DNA from: Hymenobacter sp. DG01 | Lineage (GTDB): Bacteria > Bacteroidota > Bacteroidia > Cytophagales > Hymenobacteraceae | Assembly: GCF_006352025.1 (NCBI RefSeq) | Contig: NZ_CP040936.1 | Coordinates: 620,001-684,000 of the forward strand | Length of the DNA: 64,000 nucleotides | Reading direction: 5' to 3' | Shown: piece after piece, positions 34,730 to 43,255 of the stretch | Layout: each line of letters starts with the position of its first letter | How positions within the stretch are numbered: the stretch's first letter is position 1 | Notes under the pieces: model-generated | Seen by the model: only the letters and a program-made list of their open reading frames with translations | Databases searched by the model: none | Told to the model about the DNA's origin: nothing | Made by a program: the position numbers and the translations under genes

Positions 34730-35412
34730 AGGAGAGAGGCGTTTTTTAATCCACGGCTGGAATATCTTGTCCAAAGCATAGGCAGCGGCAAGGGCCAGCA
34801 CAAGGTACACAACCGCACGAATTGAAAAAGTGAGTGCCGAGCCAGAAAACGCTACTACTTGGTGGAATAAAACCAGGATGGGGAAATGAATGACGTACAA
34901 GCCGTAGCTAATCAGCCCTAGGTCGATTAGCTGCTGTTGGAATAAGTTACTCCAGCGCGAAACCAGTTTAAATTGGAAGAAGAACAGAACGGTGCTTATG
35001 GCATATAGCACGCTGGGAATAACAAACTCTTCCATATGGGGCTCCCCCCAATGACGTATCATGTAGAGAACACCTACAGCAGGTATCACCTGCAACACAA
35101 GGCCAGCCCAGCGTATGACTACCCCCCTCACTCCAGCTACACATAGCACAATACTGGCCGCATACGGCAGCGCCGCATAATCGAAAATATTGATAATGTA
35201 GGTGGCCCAAATGCTGGGTTCCACCAGCTGCCGGGCCTCTAGCAAGTTCACCAGTTTATGTGCTACCGTCGTTAGCGGATTTAGATATTCAATGCTCATA
35301 AGCAAGGTGAGGCTGCTAAGCACACGTGACCATTCTACTGGTTGCTGGGGTTGGGGCAGGTTCGATAAAGCCCAGCCCAATGCCCAGAACGAAAACCCGA
35401 ACAAGTATTGAG
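34715..35412 (-). pseudogene. Acyltransferase-3-family gene, 3' part (cut by IS)
   Basis: Encodes the C-terminal membrane half of an OafA/NodX-like acyltransferase (about 230 residues with several membrane helices: YAALPYAASIVLCVAGV, AVVYLVLALAAAYAL). It lacks a start of its own. Removing the IS element and one GAG target copy joins ...GGFA to QYLFGFSFW in frame with the part at 36656-37259, so this is one gene of about 435 codons broken by a recent insertion. Confidence 0.85.
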
Positions 35413-35461
35413 TGAGGTGGTCTAGTTAGAGGAGAGAGAATTGGGTGGTAATTTCCGACCC

Positions 35462-35743
35462 ATGGACAAGACTGATAAGCGCCGCAAATACGACGAGGCC
35501 TTCAAAGCCGAAGCCCTGCGCGTGGCCCGTGAGAGCCGCTCGGCGCAGGCGGCGGCCCGCGCCCTCAACATTCGCCCGAAGCTGATTTATGAGTGGCAAA
35601 AAGCCGCCCAACCGCCGCTGCCCGCCGACCCGGCCGAGGCCGCCGAGGTGCGCCAGCTGCGGGCCGCCAACCGGCGGCTGGAGCAGGAGCTGGAAATTTT
35701 AAAAAAAGCCATCGCCATCTTCTCCACCCCACCTGCCCGATGA
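35462..35743 (+). CDS. IS3-family transposase OrfA
   Basis: A 93-residue HTH protein (MDKTDKRRKYDEAFKAEAL then RSAQAAARALNIRPKLIYEWQK), the DNA-binding half of the transposase, ending in a leucine-zipper-like VRQLRAANRRLEQELEILKKA. The seven-A run inside the ELEILKK codons is a typical -1 frameshift site for making the OrfAB fusion. Its TGA overlaps the orfB ATG (ATGA). Confidence 0.9.
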   Translation: MDKTDKRRKYDEAFKAEALRVARESRSAQAAARALNIRPKLIYEWQKAAQPPLPADPAEAAEVRQLRAANRRLEQELEILKKAIAIFSTPPAR

Positions 35744-36642
35744 GCTGCTGGCAATTTATTGACCAGGAGCGTACTAGCTACGCGGTTGAGTTGCTCTGCC
35801 GGATGCTGCAGGTGTCCGCCAGCCGCTACTATGCCTGGCGCAAGCAGCAGCAGCCCACCCCGGCTCAGCCGACGGCAGCGAACTGGGAAGAGGCGCTGAA
35901 AGAAGCCTTCGGCCAGCACAAACGTTGCTACGGCACCCGCCGCTTACGGGTCGAGCTGCAAGCCCAGGGCCACTGCGTGGGCCGCCAGCGCCTGCGCTCG
36001 GCCATGCGGCGGCATGGGCTGCGGGCCTTGCAGCCCCGCGCCTACACCCCGCGCACCACCGATTCGACCCACGGGCTGCGCTGCGCGCCCAACCGGCTGC
36101 TCGACCAGCCCAAGCCAACCACGCCTAACCGGGTCTGGGTCAGCGATATCACCTACCTGCCGCTGGCCTCGGGGCAATGGGCCTACCTGTGCGCCTTTCA
36201 GGACGCCTGTACCCGGCAGGTGGTCGGGTGGCGGGTGCTCGATACGATGCCCGAAGAGCTGGTCACCAGTGCCTTACGCCAAGCCCTGCTGGCCCGTCGG
36301 CCCGCCCCCGGCCTGGTGGTGCACTCGGACCGCGGCGGGCAGTACTGCGCCAACACCTACCGCGCCCTGCTCGACCAGTACGGCTGTCAGCGCTCGCAGA
36401 GCCGCCGCGCCGAATGCCTGGACAACGCGCAGGCCGAGAGCCTGTGGTCGCGGCTCAAAACTGAGGAGCTGGGGCCGCGCGAGTGGCCCGTGTTCCGCGA
36501 CTTAGCCGACGCGCAGCACAGCGTGGCCACTTATTTCGACTACTACAACCACGAGCGCCGGCATTCAGCACTCGCGTATCAGACCCCGCAAACCTTTTAC
36601 CTCCAACAACTTAAAAATACCGCCCTATTCTCTACGCTCTAA
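35740..36642 (+). CDS. IS3-family transposase OrfB (DDE integrase)
   Basis: A 300-residue catalytic subunit. HTH_21-like N-terminal RYYAWRKQQQ and CYGTRRLRVELQAQG lead to the rve core with the DDE triad: Asp in VWVSDITYLPL, Asp in VVHSDRGGQYC, and Glu in AQAESLWSRLKTEEL. The C-terminus YYNHERRHSALAYQTP is standard for IS3 OrfB. Mainly expressed as OrfAB by -1 frameshifting at about 35698-35707. Confidence 0.93.
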   Translation: MSCWQFIDQERTSYAVELLCRMLQVSASRYYAWRKQQQPTPAQPTAANWEEALKEAFGQHKRCYGTRRLRVELQAQGHCVGRQRLRSAMRRHGLRALQPRAYTPRTTDSTHGLRCAPNRLLDQPKPTTPNRVWVSDITYLPLASGQWAYLCAFQDACTRQVVGWRVLDTMPEELVTSALRQALLARRPAPGLVVHSDRGGQYCANTYRALLDQYGCQRSQSRRAECLDNAQAESLWSRLKTEELGPREWPVFRDLADAQHSVATYFDYYNHERRHSALAYQTPQTFYLQQLKNTALFSTL

Positions 36643-36655
36643 CTGGACCACCTCA

Positions 36656-37259
36656 GAGCAAACCCTCCATATCCACTCAGTAGCAACCCAATGCCGACTA
36701 GCGTCGCCAGTAACGTTATCAGCCACGGCCGCGCTCTGATGAGTGAAAGAGGGATAAATGCCAGGTAGAAAATAATTTCATACTGCAGGCTCCACAACGG
36801 GTTATTTTCAACTAATACAGGTGACCACCATCCTTGCAGAAACAGTAGGTGCTGCCCAATAGAAGCCCACCCTACAGTAAAGCCACTGGCTGCCACGCCT
36901 GCAAATAGAGCTACCACATACATGGGGTACAGTCGCTCGAACCGCTTCCGCACGTAGCTACGCACTTCGCTTCGCTGCATGGGTTCCGGATAGCGCCGAC
37001 CGATCACGAACCCCGAAAGCAAAAAGAATATTAATACCGCAAAATGGCCTGGGGCATTATAGGCACCGATTCCTGTCGGTGCATAGTTAGGATCTAGCTG
37101 GCGCGAATGCACAATCACATGATGCCAGACCACCACCAGGGCCGCCAAGCCACGCAGGGCCTCCAGGTTAAAATCAAATCTTCTTTGAACAGCAGAAGGA
37201 AAATCTACTGGCTTAGCAAAAAGCTGTGGCATACAGAGTAAAAGAAATAACGGCATCAA
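36656..37259 (-). pseudogene. Acyltransferase-3-family gene, 5' part (cut by IS)
   Basis: The N-terminal part of an OafA/NodX-like O-acyltransferase. RRFDFNLEALRGLAALVVVWHHVIVHSR contains the family RG and H motifs, followed by APGHFAVLIFFLLSGFVIGRR and RKRFERLYPMYV. It runs into the IS at GGFA and terminates after a few IS-encoded residues. With the 34715-35412 part it is one broken gene, probably for cell-surface polysaccharide acylation. Confidence 0.85.
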
Positions 37260-37732
37260 AGATAAGCAGTAGGCTATCTATTGTAGGTCCATTTTGCTTA
37301 ATGATTCCGTTTCAATGGAGTCTTCCGGCTCTTTCCATTCCACCCAGGCCCGTTGCGCTGCTGGCCTCTTGCGTCTGCGCTAGGCCAAGTCTTAGTTCGC
37401 CCGAGCTGACCCGCTGCAACCAACCTGCCGCCACCAATCCTGCCAGTGCATTGCTCACGCTGGTAGTGAACTTTGTGATATCCATCTTCATCACTTTCGG
37501 TCTTTTCAGCTTCCCGATGCTGATTTTTCCTTGCCACATGCGCATGCAGTATCACGGTCACATTTTCAGGCACAACGCATGTTAAGATGTGGCCTGCCAG
37601 CGTGCTCAGCGGAAGGTGAGGCAATAGGCAGTAAGCTGGGTTATCATCTATACCGCAGGAGAAATCTATTACAGGAGTCCACCCTGGCTTGTTTGTAGTG
37701 CTTGGAGTAGCAGGTTGTTGTAGCTTGTTCCT
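37260..37732. other. Intergenic region, no gene recognised
   Basis: About 470 nt between the acyltransferase 5' end and the deacetylase gene stop. Overlapping ORFs exist on both strands, but none gives a protein-like translation. I see no RNA gene or repeat here. Confidence 0.5.
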
Positions 37733-38635
37733 CTACCCATACACCTCATACGCTACCCGGAATGTGTTGCAGTGGGCATCCACAATGTCGGAAAGGCGCT
37801 CAGAGTAGCCGCCGCCCATGCTCACGGCTACGGGCAGCCGGTGCTGCTGGCAGAGGCGCAGCACGTACTCGTCGCGGAGGCGGCAGCCGGCCTGGGTGAG
37901 GGCCAGCTTGCCCAGCTTGTCGGTGGCCAATACATCGACGCCGGCCTGGAAGAAAATAAAGTCGGGGCGGGTTTGCGCCAGTAGCGGGGGTAGGGTTTCC
38001 CGCAGAATCCGGAGGTAGGTAGCGTCGTCGGTGCCCAGGTCTAGGGCCACATCCAGGTCTGACTGCTCTTTGCGTAGGGGGTAGTTGGCGCCGGCGTGCA
38101 TCGAGAAGGTAAACACGCGCGGCTCATCCCGGAAAATACTGGCCGTGCCGTCGCCCTGGTGCACGTCCAGGTCCACTACCAGCACCTGCCGCGCTAACCC
38201 GTGGTGGAGCAAGTGGGCGGCGGCAATGGCAATGTCGTTGAGGACGCAGAACCCCTCGCCCCGGTCGCGGAAGGCGTGGTGGGTGCCTCCGGCCAGACTC
38301 AGGCCAATGCCGTGCTCCAGGGCCTTGCGCGCCGACTGCACCGTGCCGGCCGAGCTGCTCAGGGAGCGGCGCACCAGCTCTGGGCTCTGGGGTAGCCCCA
38401 GCCGCCGCACTTCAGCTGGCGTCAACTGCAGGTCGCGGACGCGGTGCCAATAATCTTTGGAATGTACCCGCAAAATGTCCTCTTCGGCGCAGAAACCTGG
38501 GTCGTAAAAATCCTCGGGTGGCGCAATGCCCTGCCACAGCAGCTGCTCCCGAATCAGGGCGTATTTGGCAATGGGAAAGCGGTGGCCGGCCGGCAGCTGA
38601 ATACTATACCGGTCAGAAGTAGCAAGGCAGGGCAT
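37733..38635 (-). CDS. Histone-deacetylase-family (AcuC-like) hydrolase
   Basis: A 300-residue zinc hydrolase of the HDAC/AcuC/AphA superfamily. Signatures are GIGLSLAGGTHHAFRDRGEGFCVLND, LVVDLDVHQGDGTASIF with the metal-ligand Asp/His, FIFFQAGVDVLATDKLGKLALT (second metal Asp) and the terminal VSMGGGYS. Bacterial members remove acetyl groups from proteins such as AcsA or from polyamines. The partner cannot be inferred here. Confidence 0.92.
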   Translation of the reverse strand: MPCLATSDRYSIQLPAGHRFPIAKYALIREQLLWQGIAPPEDFYDPGFCAEEDILRVHSKDYWHRVRDLQLTPAEVRRLGLPQSPELVRRSLSSSAGTVQSARKALEHGIGLSLAGGTHHAFRDRGEGFCVLNDIAIAAAHLLHHGLARQVLVVDLDVHQGDGTASIFRDEPRVFTFSMHAGANYPLRKEQSDLDVALDLGTDDATYLRILRETLPPLLAQTRPDFIFFQAGVDVLATDKLGKLALTQAGCRLRDEYVLRLCQQHRLPVAVSMGGGYSERLSDIVDAHCNTFRVAYEVYG

Positions 38636-38739
38636 GCGGGAATGGGCAGTAATATGCAGCTCCCTGTACGAAGAGAAGCCGAAAGAAGGCGAAAGAGCCG
38701 GTTTACACCTTCCTAACCCGCCTCAACCTCTTCATCGTT

Positions 38740-39456
38740 TTAACTTAAATCGAGCAGCCACTGCGGCGGCTCAGCTTCCAGCGCCAAGGCCGCTAGGTTA
38801 AGCCAGGCCCCTGCCCGGTCTAGCACCGCCGAATCGGAAGTCACGACAATATCAGTGGTTTCGGCTAGCACATTATCGGGGTTCATTACTACCTCCACCG
38901 TCCAGGGCAACCCGAGCACTGGGCCCAGCTCGCGCAGGCGCGCCGCCAGCCGGCCGCTGTTAGACACGGGCTGATCCAGCAGCCACCGCACGGGGCCAGG
39001 CGCAAGGGGGAACAGGGCCGCCGCGGCCAGCCGAATGGCCCGGTCAGTTTCCTGCACGGCCCGGTAGGTGCCGTGTATGCTCGATAGGTCGCGTAAAGCT
39101 CCGTCGCGGCCGCGCAGCACCACGCCCCCGCTCAGAGCCGTTTCCAGGGTAATCAGCAGGTTGAATCCATCAATGGACACCGGTCGGTTGCCGAGGTTGG
39201 CGGCCGGGAGCTGGGTAGCTCGGCGCTGCTGGTACTGCTCGTCGGTGCAGGCGGCCCGGCCCACGGCCCAGCGCTGCCGCTCGGTCAGGGCGTATCGGTT
39301 GCCGACCAGCTGGAGGGTAGCCGCCGGTGGATACCCGCGTGTGAGGAGCCAGGACAGCTCCCCAACGGCCTTGCGTAATACCGGTACCCAATTGGGAGCA
39401 AACAGTTGGGTATCGGCCGGGTGGGGGCCCCGGTGGCGCGTGTCGGCAGGTCGCAT
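38740..39456 (-). CDS. DUF434/DUF5616-domain protein
   Basis: The start is placed at ATG 39456 (MRPADTRHRGPHP), giving 238 residues. GELSWLLTRGYPPAATLQLVGNRYALTERQRWAVGRAAC is the DUF434 region, and VSIDGFNLLITLETALSGGVVLRGRDG and EVVMNPDNVLAETTDIVVTSDSAVLD form the C-terminal nuclease-like DUF5616 region with several conserved Asp. Biochemical role unknown. A REP-like pair lies just upstream. Confidence 0.82.
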   Translation of the reverse strand: MRPADTRHRGPHPADTQLFAPNWVPVLRKAVGELSWLLTRGYPPAATLQLVGNRYALTERQRWAVGRAACTDEQYQQRRATQLPAANLGNRPVSIDGFNLLITLETALSGGVVLRGRDGALRDLSSIHGTYRAVQETDRAIRLAAAALFPLAPGPVRWLLDQPVSNSGRLAARLRELGPVLGLPWTVEVVMNPDNVLAETTDIVVTSDSAVLDRAGAWLNLAALALEAEPPQWLLDLS

Positions 39457-39741
39457 AGTAGGCGTTGTGGATAATGGACAGCAAAGAAAGAACGTCATAT
39501 CGAACTGGTCGAGACATCTTGCGTGCTGATGCTGTAGTACTACCCCAACGATTCGAGCGAGATGTCTCGACAAGCTCGACATGACGTTCTTAAGTACTTA
39601 TATAAGTATTGTTCAGGTGATGCTACCTGTTCACAAACTTTGGTAAGAACGGAGGGGTAGCGAAGGCAGGATGCGCGGTAAAGCACCGGATTTCTCCGGC
39701 AACGCCTGCCCGTCAAATACACCACTTCACAAGTTCACCAT
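39457..39741. other. Intergenic region with REP-like inverted pair
   Basis: Holds the repeat pair at 39491-39591 and about 150 nt of otherwise featureless sequence before the LytTR-family gene stop at 39742. Confidence 0.5.
39491..39591. repeat. REP-like inverted repeat pair
   Basis: Left copy 39491-39530 (AACGTCATATCGAACTGGTC, GAGACATC) and inverted right copy 39554-39591 (GAGATGTCTCGACAAGCTCG, ACATGACGTTC), with a 23-nt spacer. Confidence 0.75.
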
Positions 39742-40488
39742 CTAGTGCATGTTGCGCTCCTCGATCAGCTTGAAAAAGGCCTCCGCGTACGACTCGCCGA
39801 TGGGAATGATTGCCTCGCCCATGTAGATGCGGTTTTTGCGGATGGAGTCGATGTGGGCCAGGGCCACGATGTAGGAGCGGTGCACACGCACGAAATCCTG
39901 GGGTGGCAGGCGGTCCTCGAAAGCTTTGAGGGAGTTAAGGGTGAGGATGGGCTTGGCGCCGGCGTAAATCTTGATGTAGTCCTTGAGGCCCTCCAGGTAG
40001 CGAATATCGCGCAGGTTGAGGCGCTGGGTGTGGTAGTCGGCCTTCACGAAGATGTAGTCGTCGTGTGGGGTTGGGTTGGGGGCTGGCGCGGGGGTAGGAG
40101 CTGGGGCGGCCGACTCGGGCGGGTGAGGCGTGAGCCGGTCCTGGGCTTTCTGGGCCGCTCTCACGAACCGCTCGAAGGCAATGGGTTTCACCAGGTAGTC
40201 CACGGCATTCAGGTTGAAGCCTTCCAGGGCAAACTGCTCATAGGCGGTGGTGAAAATTACGAGGGCCTGGGGCTGCATGCTGCGCACAAACTCTATGCCC
40301 GTCAGGTCGGGCATCTGAATATCCAGAAACAGCACATCTACGGCTTCGCGCTGGAGCACCGTCATGGCTTCGAGGGCGCTACGGCAGGTGCCCACCAGCT
40401 TCAGAAACGGCACACGCTCCACGTAGCTGGTTAGCAGGCGCAGGGCCAAGGGTTCATCATCAACGAGCAGGCACCGGAGCATGGGCAA
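39742..40488 (-). CDS. LytTR-family response regulator
   Basis: A 248-residue regulator. The CheY-like receiver (RCLLVDDEPLALRLL; phosphoacceptor in VLFLDIQMPDLTG, Asp about 56) is joined by a Pro-rich linker to a C-terminal LytTR DNA-binding domain (YIFVKADYHTQRLNLRDIRYLEGLKDYIKIYAG and FVRVHRSYIVALAHIDSIRKNRIYMG). It overlaps the start-side of the histidine kinase gene by 29 nt, so the pair is co-transcribed and cognate. Confidence 0.94.
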   Translation of the reverse strand: MPMLRCLLVDDEPLALRLLTSYVERVPFLKLVGTCRSALEAMTVLQREAVDVLFLDIQMPDLTGIEFVRSMQPQALVIFTTAYEQFALEGFNLNAVDYLVKPIAFERFVRAAQKAQDRLTPHPPESAAPAPTPAPAPNPTPHDDYIFVKADYHTQRLNLRDIRYLEGLKDYIKIYAGAKPILTLNSLKAFEDRLPPQDFVRVHRSYIVALAHIDSIRKNRIYMGEAIIPIGESYAEAFFKLIEERNMH

Positions 40489-41518
40489 GGGTCAGGGTTA
40501 GTTCTACTAGAAATTCATCGTCGGTTTCCTCTACGTGCAGTAGGTGACGGCCGTCGGGGTAGAGCAGGCTGAGGCGCTGGCGCACATTGGGTAGCCCGAT
40601 GCCCGAGTTGGGGTCGGGGGAGCCGGTGCGGGGGAAGCGCGAGTTCTGCACCGTAAACAGCAGCTGGTTTTCGCGCACGATTATATTCACGGCAATGCGC
40701 GAGAAGTTGCGGGCGCTGATGCCGTGCTTGAAAGCGTTTTCCACGAAGGGAATCAACAGCATGGGCTCAATCAGATGCCCATCCAGCGGGCCATCCACGG
40801 TAAACCGGATGTCCACCTGCTCGGGGTCGAGGCGCAGGCGCTGCAGGTCGATGTAGGTGCGTAGGTACTCCGTTTCGCGGGCCAGCGGCACCCTAGCGGC
40901 GGCCGACTCATAGAGCATGTAGCGCATGAGCTGGGAGAGCTGCATAATGGCCTCCGGTGTATCATCGGACTTGAGCTGGGCCAGGGAGTAGATATTGTTA
41001 AGCGTGTTGAAGAGAAAGTGCGGGCTTACCTGCGACTTGAGAAAGGCCAGCTCGGCCGTGAGCTGCTTGTTTTCCAGTTCGCGCCGGGCACCTTCCGCAT
41101 CAAACCACGCGCTAGTAATGCGCATGCCGCTGCTGATAATCCAGACCAGAATACCCATCAGCCACATGCCGTGCGGGGGCCGGGAGTAGCGCATGGCGCC
41201 GGGCGGCGGTCCATGGTGCAGAGGCTGAATCAGGCCCGTAACCCGAAGCAGCAAGGGCATATACAGCAGCGCCAGCAGCCCCAGGGCCACCAGGAAATAC
41301 AACGCGAACTTCCTGCGGGCGAAAAGGCGCGGAATCAGCACGTAGTAGTTCAGGTAAAAGTAGCCGGCCAGCAGCAGCGGCAGCACTAAGTGCCGGGGCT
41401 GAAACGGCGGCGGGTTATCTGACAGCAGCCGCGGAATGGCCGCTACCCCCACCCAGGCCGCCACGTGCACAATCACGCGCAGTATCCGCTGACGGGTGGT
41501 TTTGTCTTGGTTGAACAT
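40460..41518 (-). CDS. LytS-type membrane sensor histidine kinase
   Basis: A 352-residue sensor. Several N-terminal membrane helices are visible (about 40-57, 70-95, 118-135), followed by the His_kinase domain with LKSQVSPHFLFNTLNNIYSLAQLKS (His in SPHFLFN) and a HATPase_c domain (LLIPFVENAFKHGISA; GIGLPNVRQRLSLLYP). The gene lies upstream of the cognate LytTR response regulator on the same strand. Such pairs are numerous in Cytophagales and the signal is rarely known. Confidence 0.93.
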   Translation of the reverse strand: MFNQDKTTRQRILRVIVHVAAWVGVAAIPRLLSDNPPPFQPRHLVLPLLLAGYFYLNYYVLIPRLFARRKFALYFLVALGLLALLYMPLLLRVTGLIQPLHHGPPPGAMRYSRPPHGMWLMGILVWIISSGMRITSAWFDAEGARRELENKQLTAELAFLKSQVSPHFLFNTLNNIYSLAQLKSDDTPEAIMQLSQLMRYMLYESAAARVPLARETEYLRTYIDLQRLRLDPEQVDIRFTVDGPLDGHLIEPMLLIPFVENAFKHGISARNFSRIAVNIIVRENQLLFTVQNSRFPRTGSPDPNSGIGLPNVRQRLSLLYPDGRHLLHVEETDDEFLVELTLTLAHAPVPAR

Positions 41519-41572
41519 GCAGTAGGTGGGTAACTAAAAGCTGGTAAGAATACGAAGGGTACTAATAAACCT

Positions 41573-41672
41573 ATCATCCTGAGCGCAGCGAAGGACCTTC
41601 TCACGTCCGAACAGGCTATGGGGCGCTTATCGTGTAAGCGTGAGAAGGTCCTTCGCTGCGCTCAGGATGACA
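41573..41672. repeat. REP-like inverted repeat pair, near-perfect
   Basis: Copies 41573-41604 (TCATCCTGAGCGCAGCGAAG, GACCTTCTCACG) and 41640-41671 are exact inverted copies over about 32 bp, with a 35-nt spacer: a BIME-like structure. Confidence 0.8.
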
Positions 41673-41691
41673 GTCTTTTCGTAGGCCCTGG

Positions 41692-42168
41692 CTAGCGGGT
41701 ACCGCCGCCCTGAGGGCCGGGGCGGCGCATGCGCTCCTGCTTTTTGGCCTGGTACTTCTGCAACTGCTCGGGCGTGAGCACGTCCTTCAGCTTGGCATCG
41801 GTGCCTGCCTGGAGGCTTTGCATTTGTTGCATGCGGGCCTGGCGGTCGGTGGTTTCGCCGCTGGCGCGCAGGCTCTGCATTTGCTGCCGCTGCTCCTGCT
41901 GAATGGCAGCTACTTTGGTTTGCTGGTCGGCGGTGAGGTTCAGCTCCCTGGTCATTTCAGCCAGCAGGTTGCCGCGTCCGCCCCGGCCCCCACCCGGAGC
42001 TCCGCGGCCCTCGGCGGGGGTAGCAGCTTCGGCCGTGCCTTTGGCTTTCACTTTGTCTTTTTTGGCTTTGACTTTGGTTTTGGCGGGAGCCGTCTGGGCC
42101 AGCGCGGCGGGAGCGGTAGCACCGGCCAACAGGCCGAGCAGGAGGGAAGCTGCCAGAAACTTTTTCAT
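41692..42168 (-). CDS. Periplasmic Spy/CpxP-like or DUF4890-like protein
   Basis: A 158-residue exported protein: signal peptide MKKFLAASLLLGLLAGATAPAALAQ, a Lys/Ala-rich low-complexity stretch (KTKVKAKKDKVKAKG), a Gly/Arg tract, then MTRELNLTADQQTKVAAIQQEQRQQMQSL and LKDVLTPEQLQKYQAKKQERM. The paired LTxxQ motifs are typical of Spy/CpxP-like envelope stress proteins. No Cpx-type kinase is directly adjacent, but the LytS/LytTR pair lies upstream on the same strand. Confidence 0.82.
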   Translation of the reverse strand: MKKFLAASLLLGLLAGATAPAALAQTAPAKTKVKAKKDKVKAKGTAEAATPAEGRGAPGGGRGGRGNLLAEMTRELNLTADQQTKVAAIQQEQRQQMQSLRASGETTDRQARMQQMQSLQAGTDAKLKDVLTPEQLQKYQAKKQERMRRPGPQGGGTR

Positions 42169-42621
42169 GGAGTTGTACAGAGAGAAAGAAGAAGTTGAAT
42201 GCTGATCTGGTTTGGTAGATCAGTGCACAAACCTACCCTGCAGCCTTCCTGGCCCACGAAAAACATCTACCAACTCCGCCGTTTCCTCGACGCTACCCCC
42301 ACTTGGCTGCACAGAAGGGTGACATAAGGCAGCCTACTCCCGCTCCCAGGGCTAAAGACGGCCAGCTTACACAAGGCCATGCAAGTAAGATAGTGGGCAT
42401 ATGCCTGCCATCTTGAGTCACTAGGATGCTGCTGGCTTTACCAGGAACTGATAAAGTAGATTATCAACCGATAAAAACTACTGCGGTATGGGTATTTGCG
42501 TTCTTGTCGAATATAAATTTGAATTTAAATCATTCTAAATAATGATCAAAAACGCCGAGCATATAATCTAAAACAACATTTTTGCGCAGGGTGAAAAATA
42601 TTTTATAAAATTTTTGAACTC

Positions 42622-42656
42622 GTATTGTATATAAGAAAACAACTTTTCTACCTTTG
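42622..42656 (+). promoter_or_regulatory. Bacteroidota promoter of the 42.66 kb small transcript
   Basis: A -33-like TTG (42625-42627) is followed after 21 nt by TACCTTTG (42649-42656), a full match to TAnnTTTG. Transcription would begin near 42663. Confidence 0.7.
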
Positions 42657-42703
42657 TCACGTTCAACAGCCCAAACGCTAACGACTTTACGCCTTCCTCT
42701 GTC

Positions 42704-42793
42704 ATGCGCCGCCACTTTAATCAATATATGCCATCACTCAGCAAGCTGGATCGGGAGATTCAGCCGGGGTTCGGCGCGCCAGCAGACAGGTAA
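42704..42793 (+). CDS. 29-codon ORF within the small transcript
   Basis: ATG 42704 to TAA 42793, product beginning MRRHFNQYMPSLSKLDREIQ. There is no run of a single amino acid codon that would mark a classical attenuator. It may be a small basic protein or leader peptide. Support is its position inside a promoter-terminator unit. Confidence 0.35.
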   Translation: MRRHFNQYMPSLSKLDREIQPGFGAPADR

Positions 42794-42822
42794 GGTTTCT
42801 ATCTTAGGACCATCCTCCGCAA

Positions 42823-42855
42823 AACGCCCGAATCCTACCAGGTTCGGGCGTTTTT
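42823..42855 (+). terminator. Intrinsic terminator of the small transcript
   Basis: A perfect 10-bp stem AACGCCCGAA (42823-42832) / TTCGGGCGTT (42843-42852) followed by TTTTG. Confidence 0.85.
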
Positions 42856-43255
42856 GTTTTCTTCATTACCCTATTCTGACTTCCTGCCATGTTATTCTTC
42901 CTACCCTCACGCTCCATTCCTACTACCGTTACTTGTCACGTACTATCAGGGGTAGCACCTTGGCAAAAGGGTAGTAAACCGGAGTAACCGCACCAGCTAA
43001 CGGCTTACGTTTTCGCGCAATCAGGCGCCGTGTAAGCCCGGTTTGGTTAATTAATTTTTCTGGTGATTACATACTATGCGCTGCTGATTTGTAGCGCAAA
43101 TGAAAATTATTGCCTCTGATTTTTAGGGCTATTGCTTAATAATTCATTGCGTGAATTATGCTGGAAAAACTACGCGCTTTTCTGAGTAATAATTACGAGT
43201 TATTAATTCTGCCTGCCAGCTTTCATCCACTACTCACTACCTGATTTTCCATCCG

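Larger units (their letters stand above)
35413..36655 (+). mobile_element. IS3-family insertion sequence, 1,243 bp
   Basis: Terminal inverted repeats begin TGAGGTGGTCYAGTTAGAG at both ends (left from 35413, right ending 36655), flanked by a 3-bp target duplication GAG (35410-35412 and 36656-36658). It carries overlapping orfA and orfB with a poly-A slippage site between. It is complete and inserted into an acyltransferase gene. The near-identical termini and exact duplication suggest recent activity. Confidence 0.92.
42663..42860 (+). ncRNA. Short terminated transcript (sRNA or orphan leader)
   Basis: Defined by the promoter at 42649-42656 and the intrinsic terminator at 42823-42855. It has the size and order of a Bacteroidota leader-peptide attenuator (promoter, tiny ORF, terminator), but the next gene is about 400 nt away and is not a biosynthetic gene. 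It may be a stand-alone sRNA or small-protein mRNA. It lacks the Y-RNA motifs found further on. Confidence 0.5.
42169..43255. other. Long intergenic region before the Ro60 gene
   Basis: About 1,090 nt, AT-richer than its surroundings. It contains a promoter (42649-42656), a 29-codon ORF and an intrinsic terminator (42823-42855), which together suggest a roughly 200-nt transcript. The 400 nt from 42860 to 43255 hold nothing I can identify; the Ro60 promoter should be here. Confidence 0.55.

Noticed and set aside
37226..37624. Overlapping ORFs on both strands before the deacetylase gene
   Set aside because: No motif, low-complexity translation, no promoter or conserved neighbour. They are consistent with chance ORFs in GC-rich DNA.
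41573..41672. CRISPR array
   Set aside because: Repeats come in inverted pairs with irregular spacers, not direct repeats, and no cas genes are present anywhere in the window.
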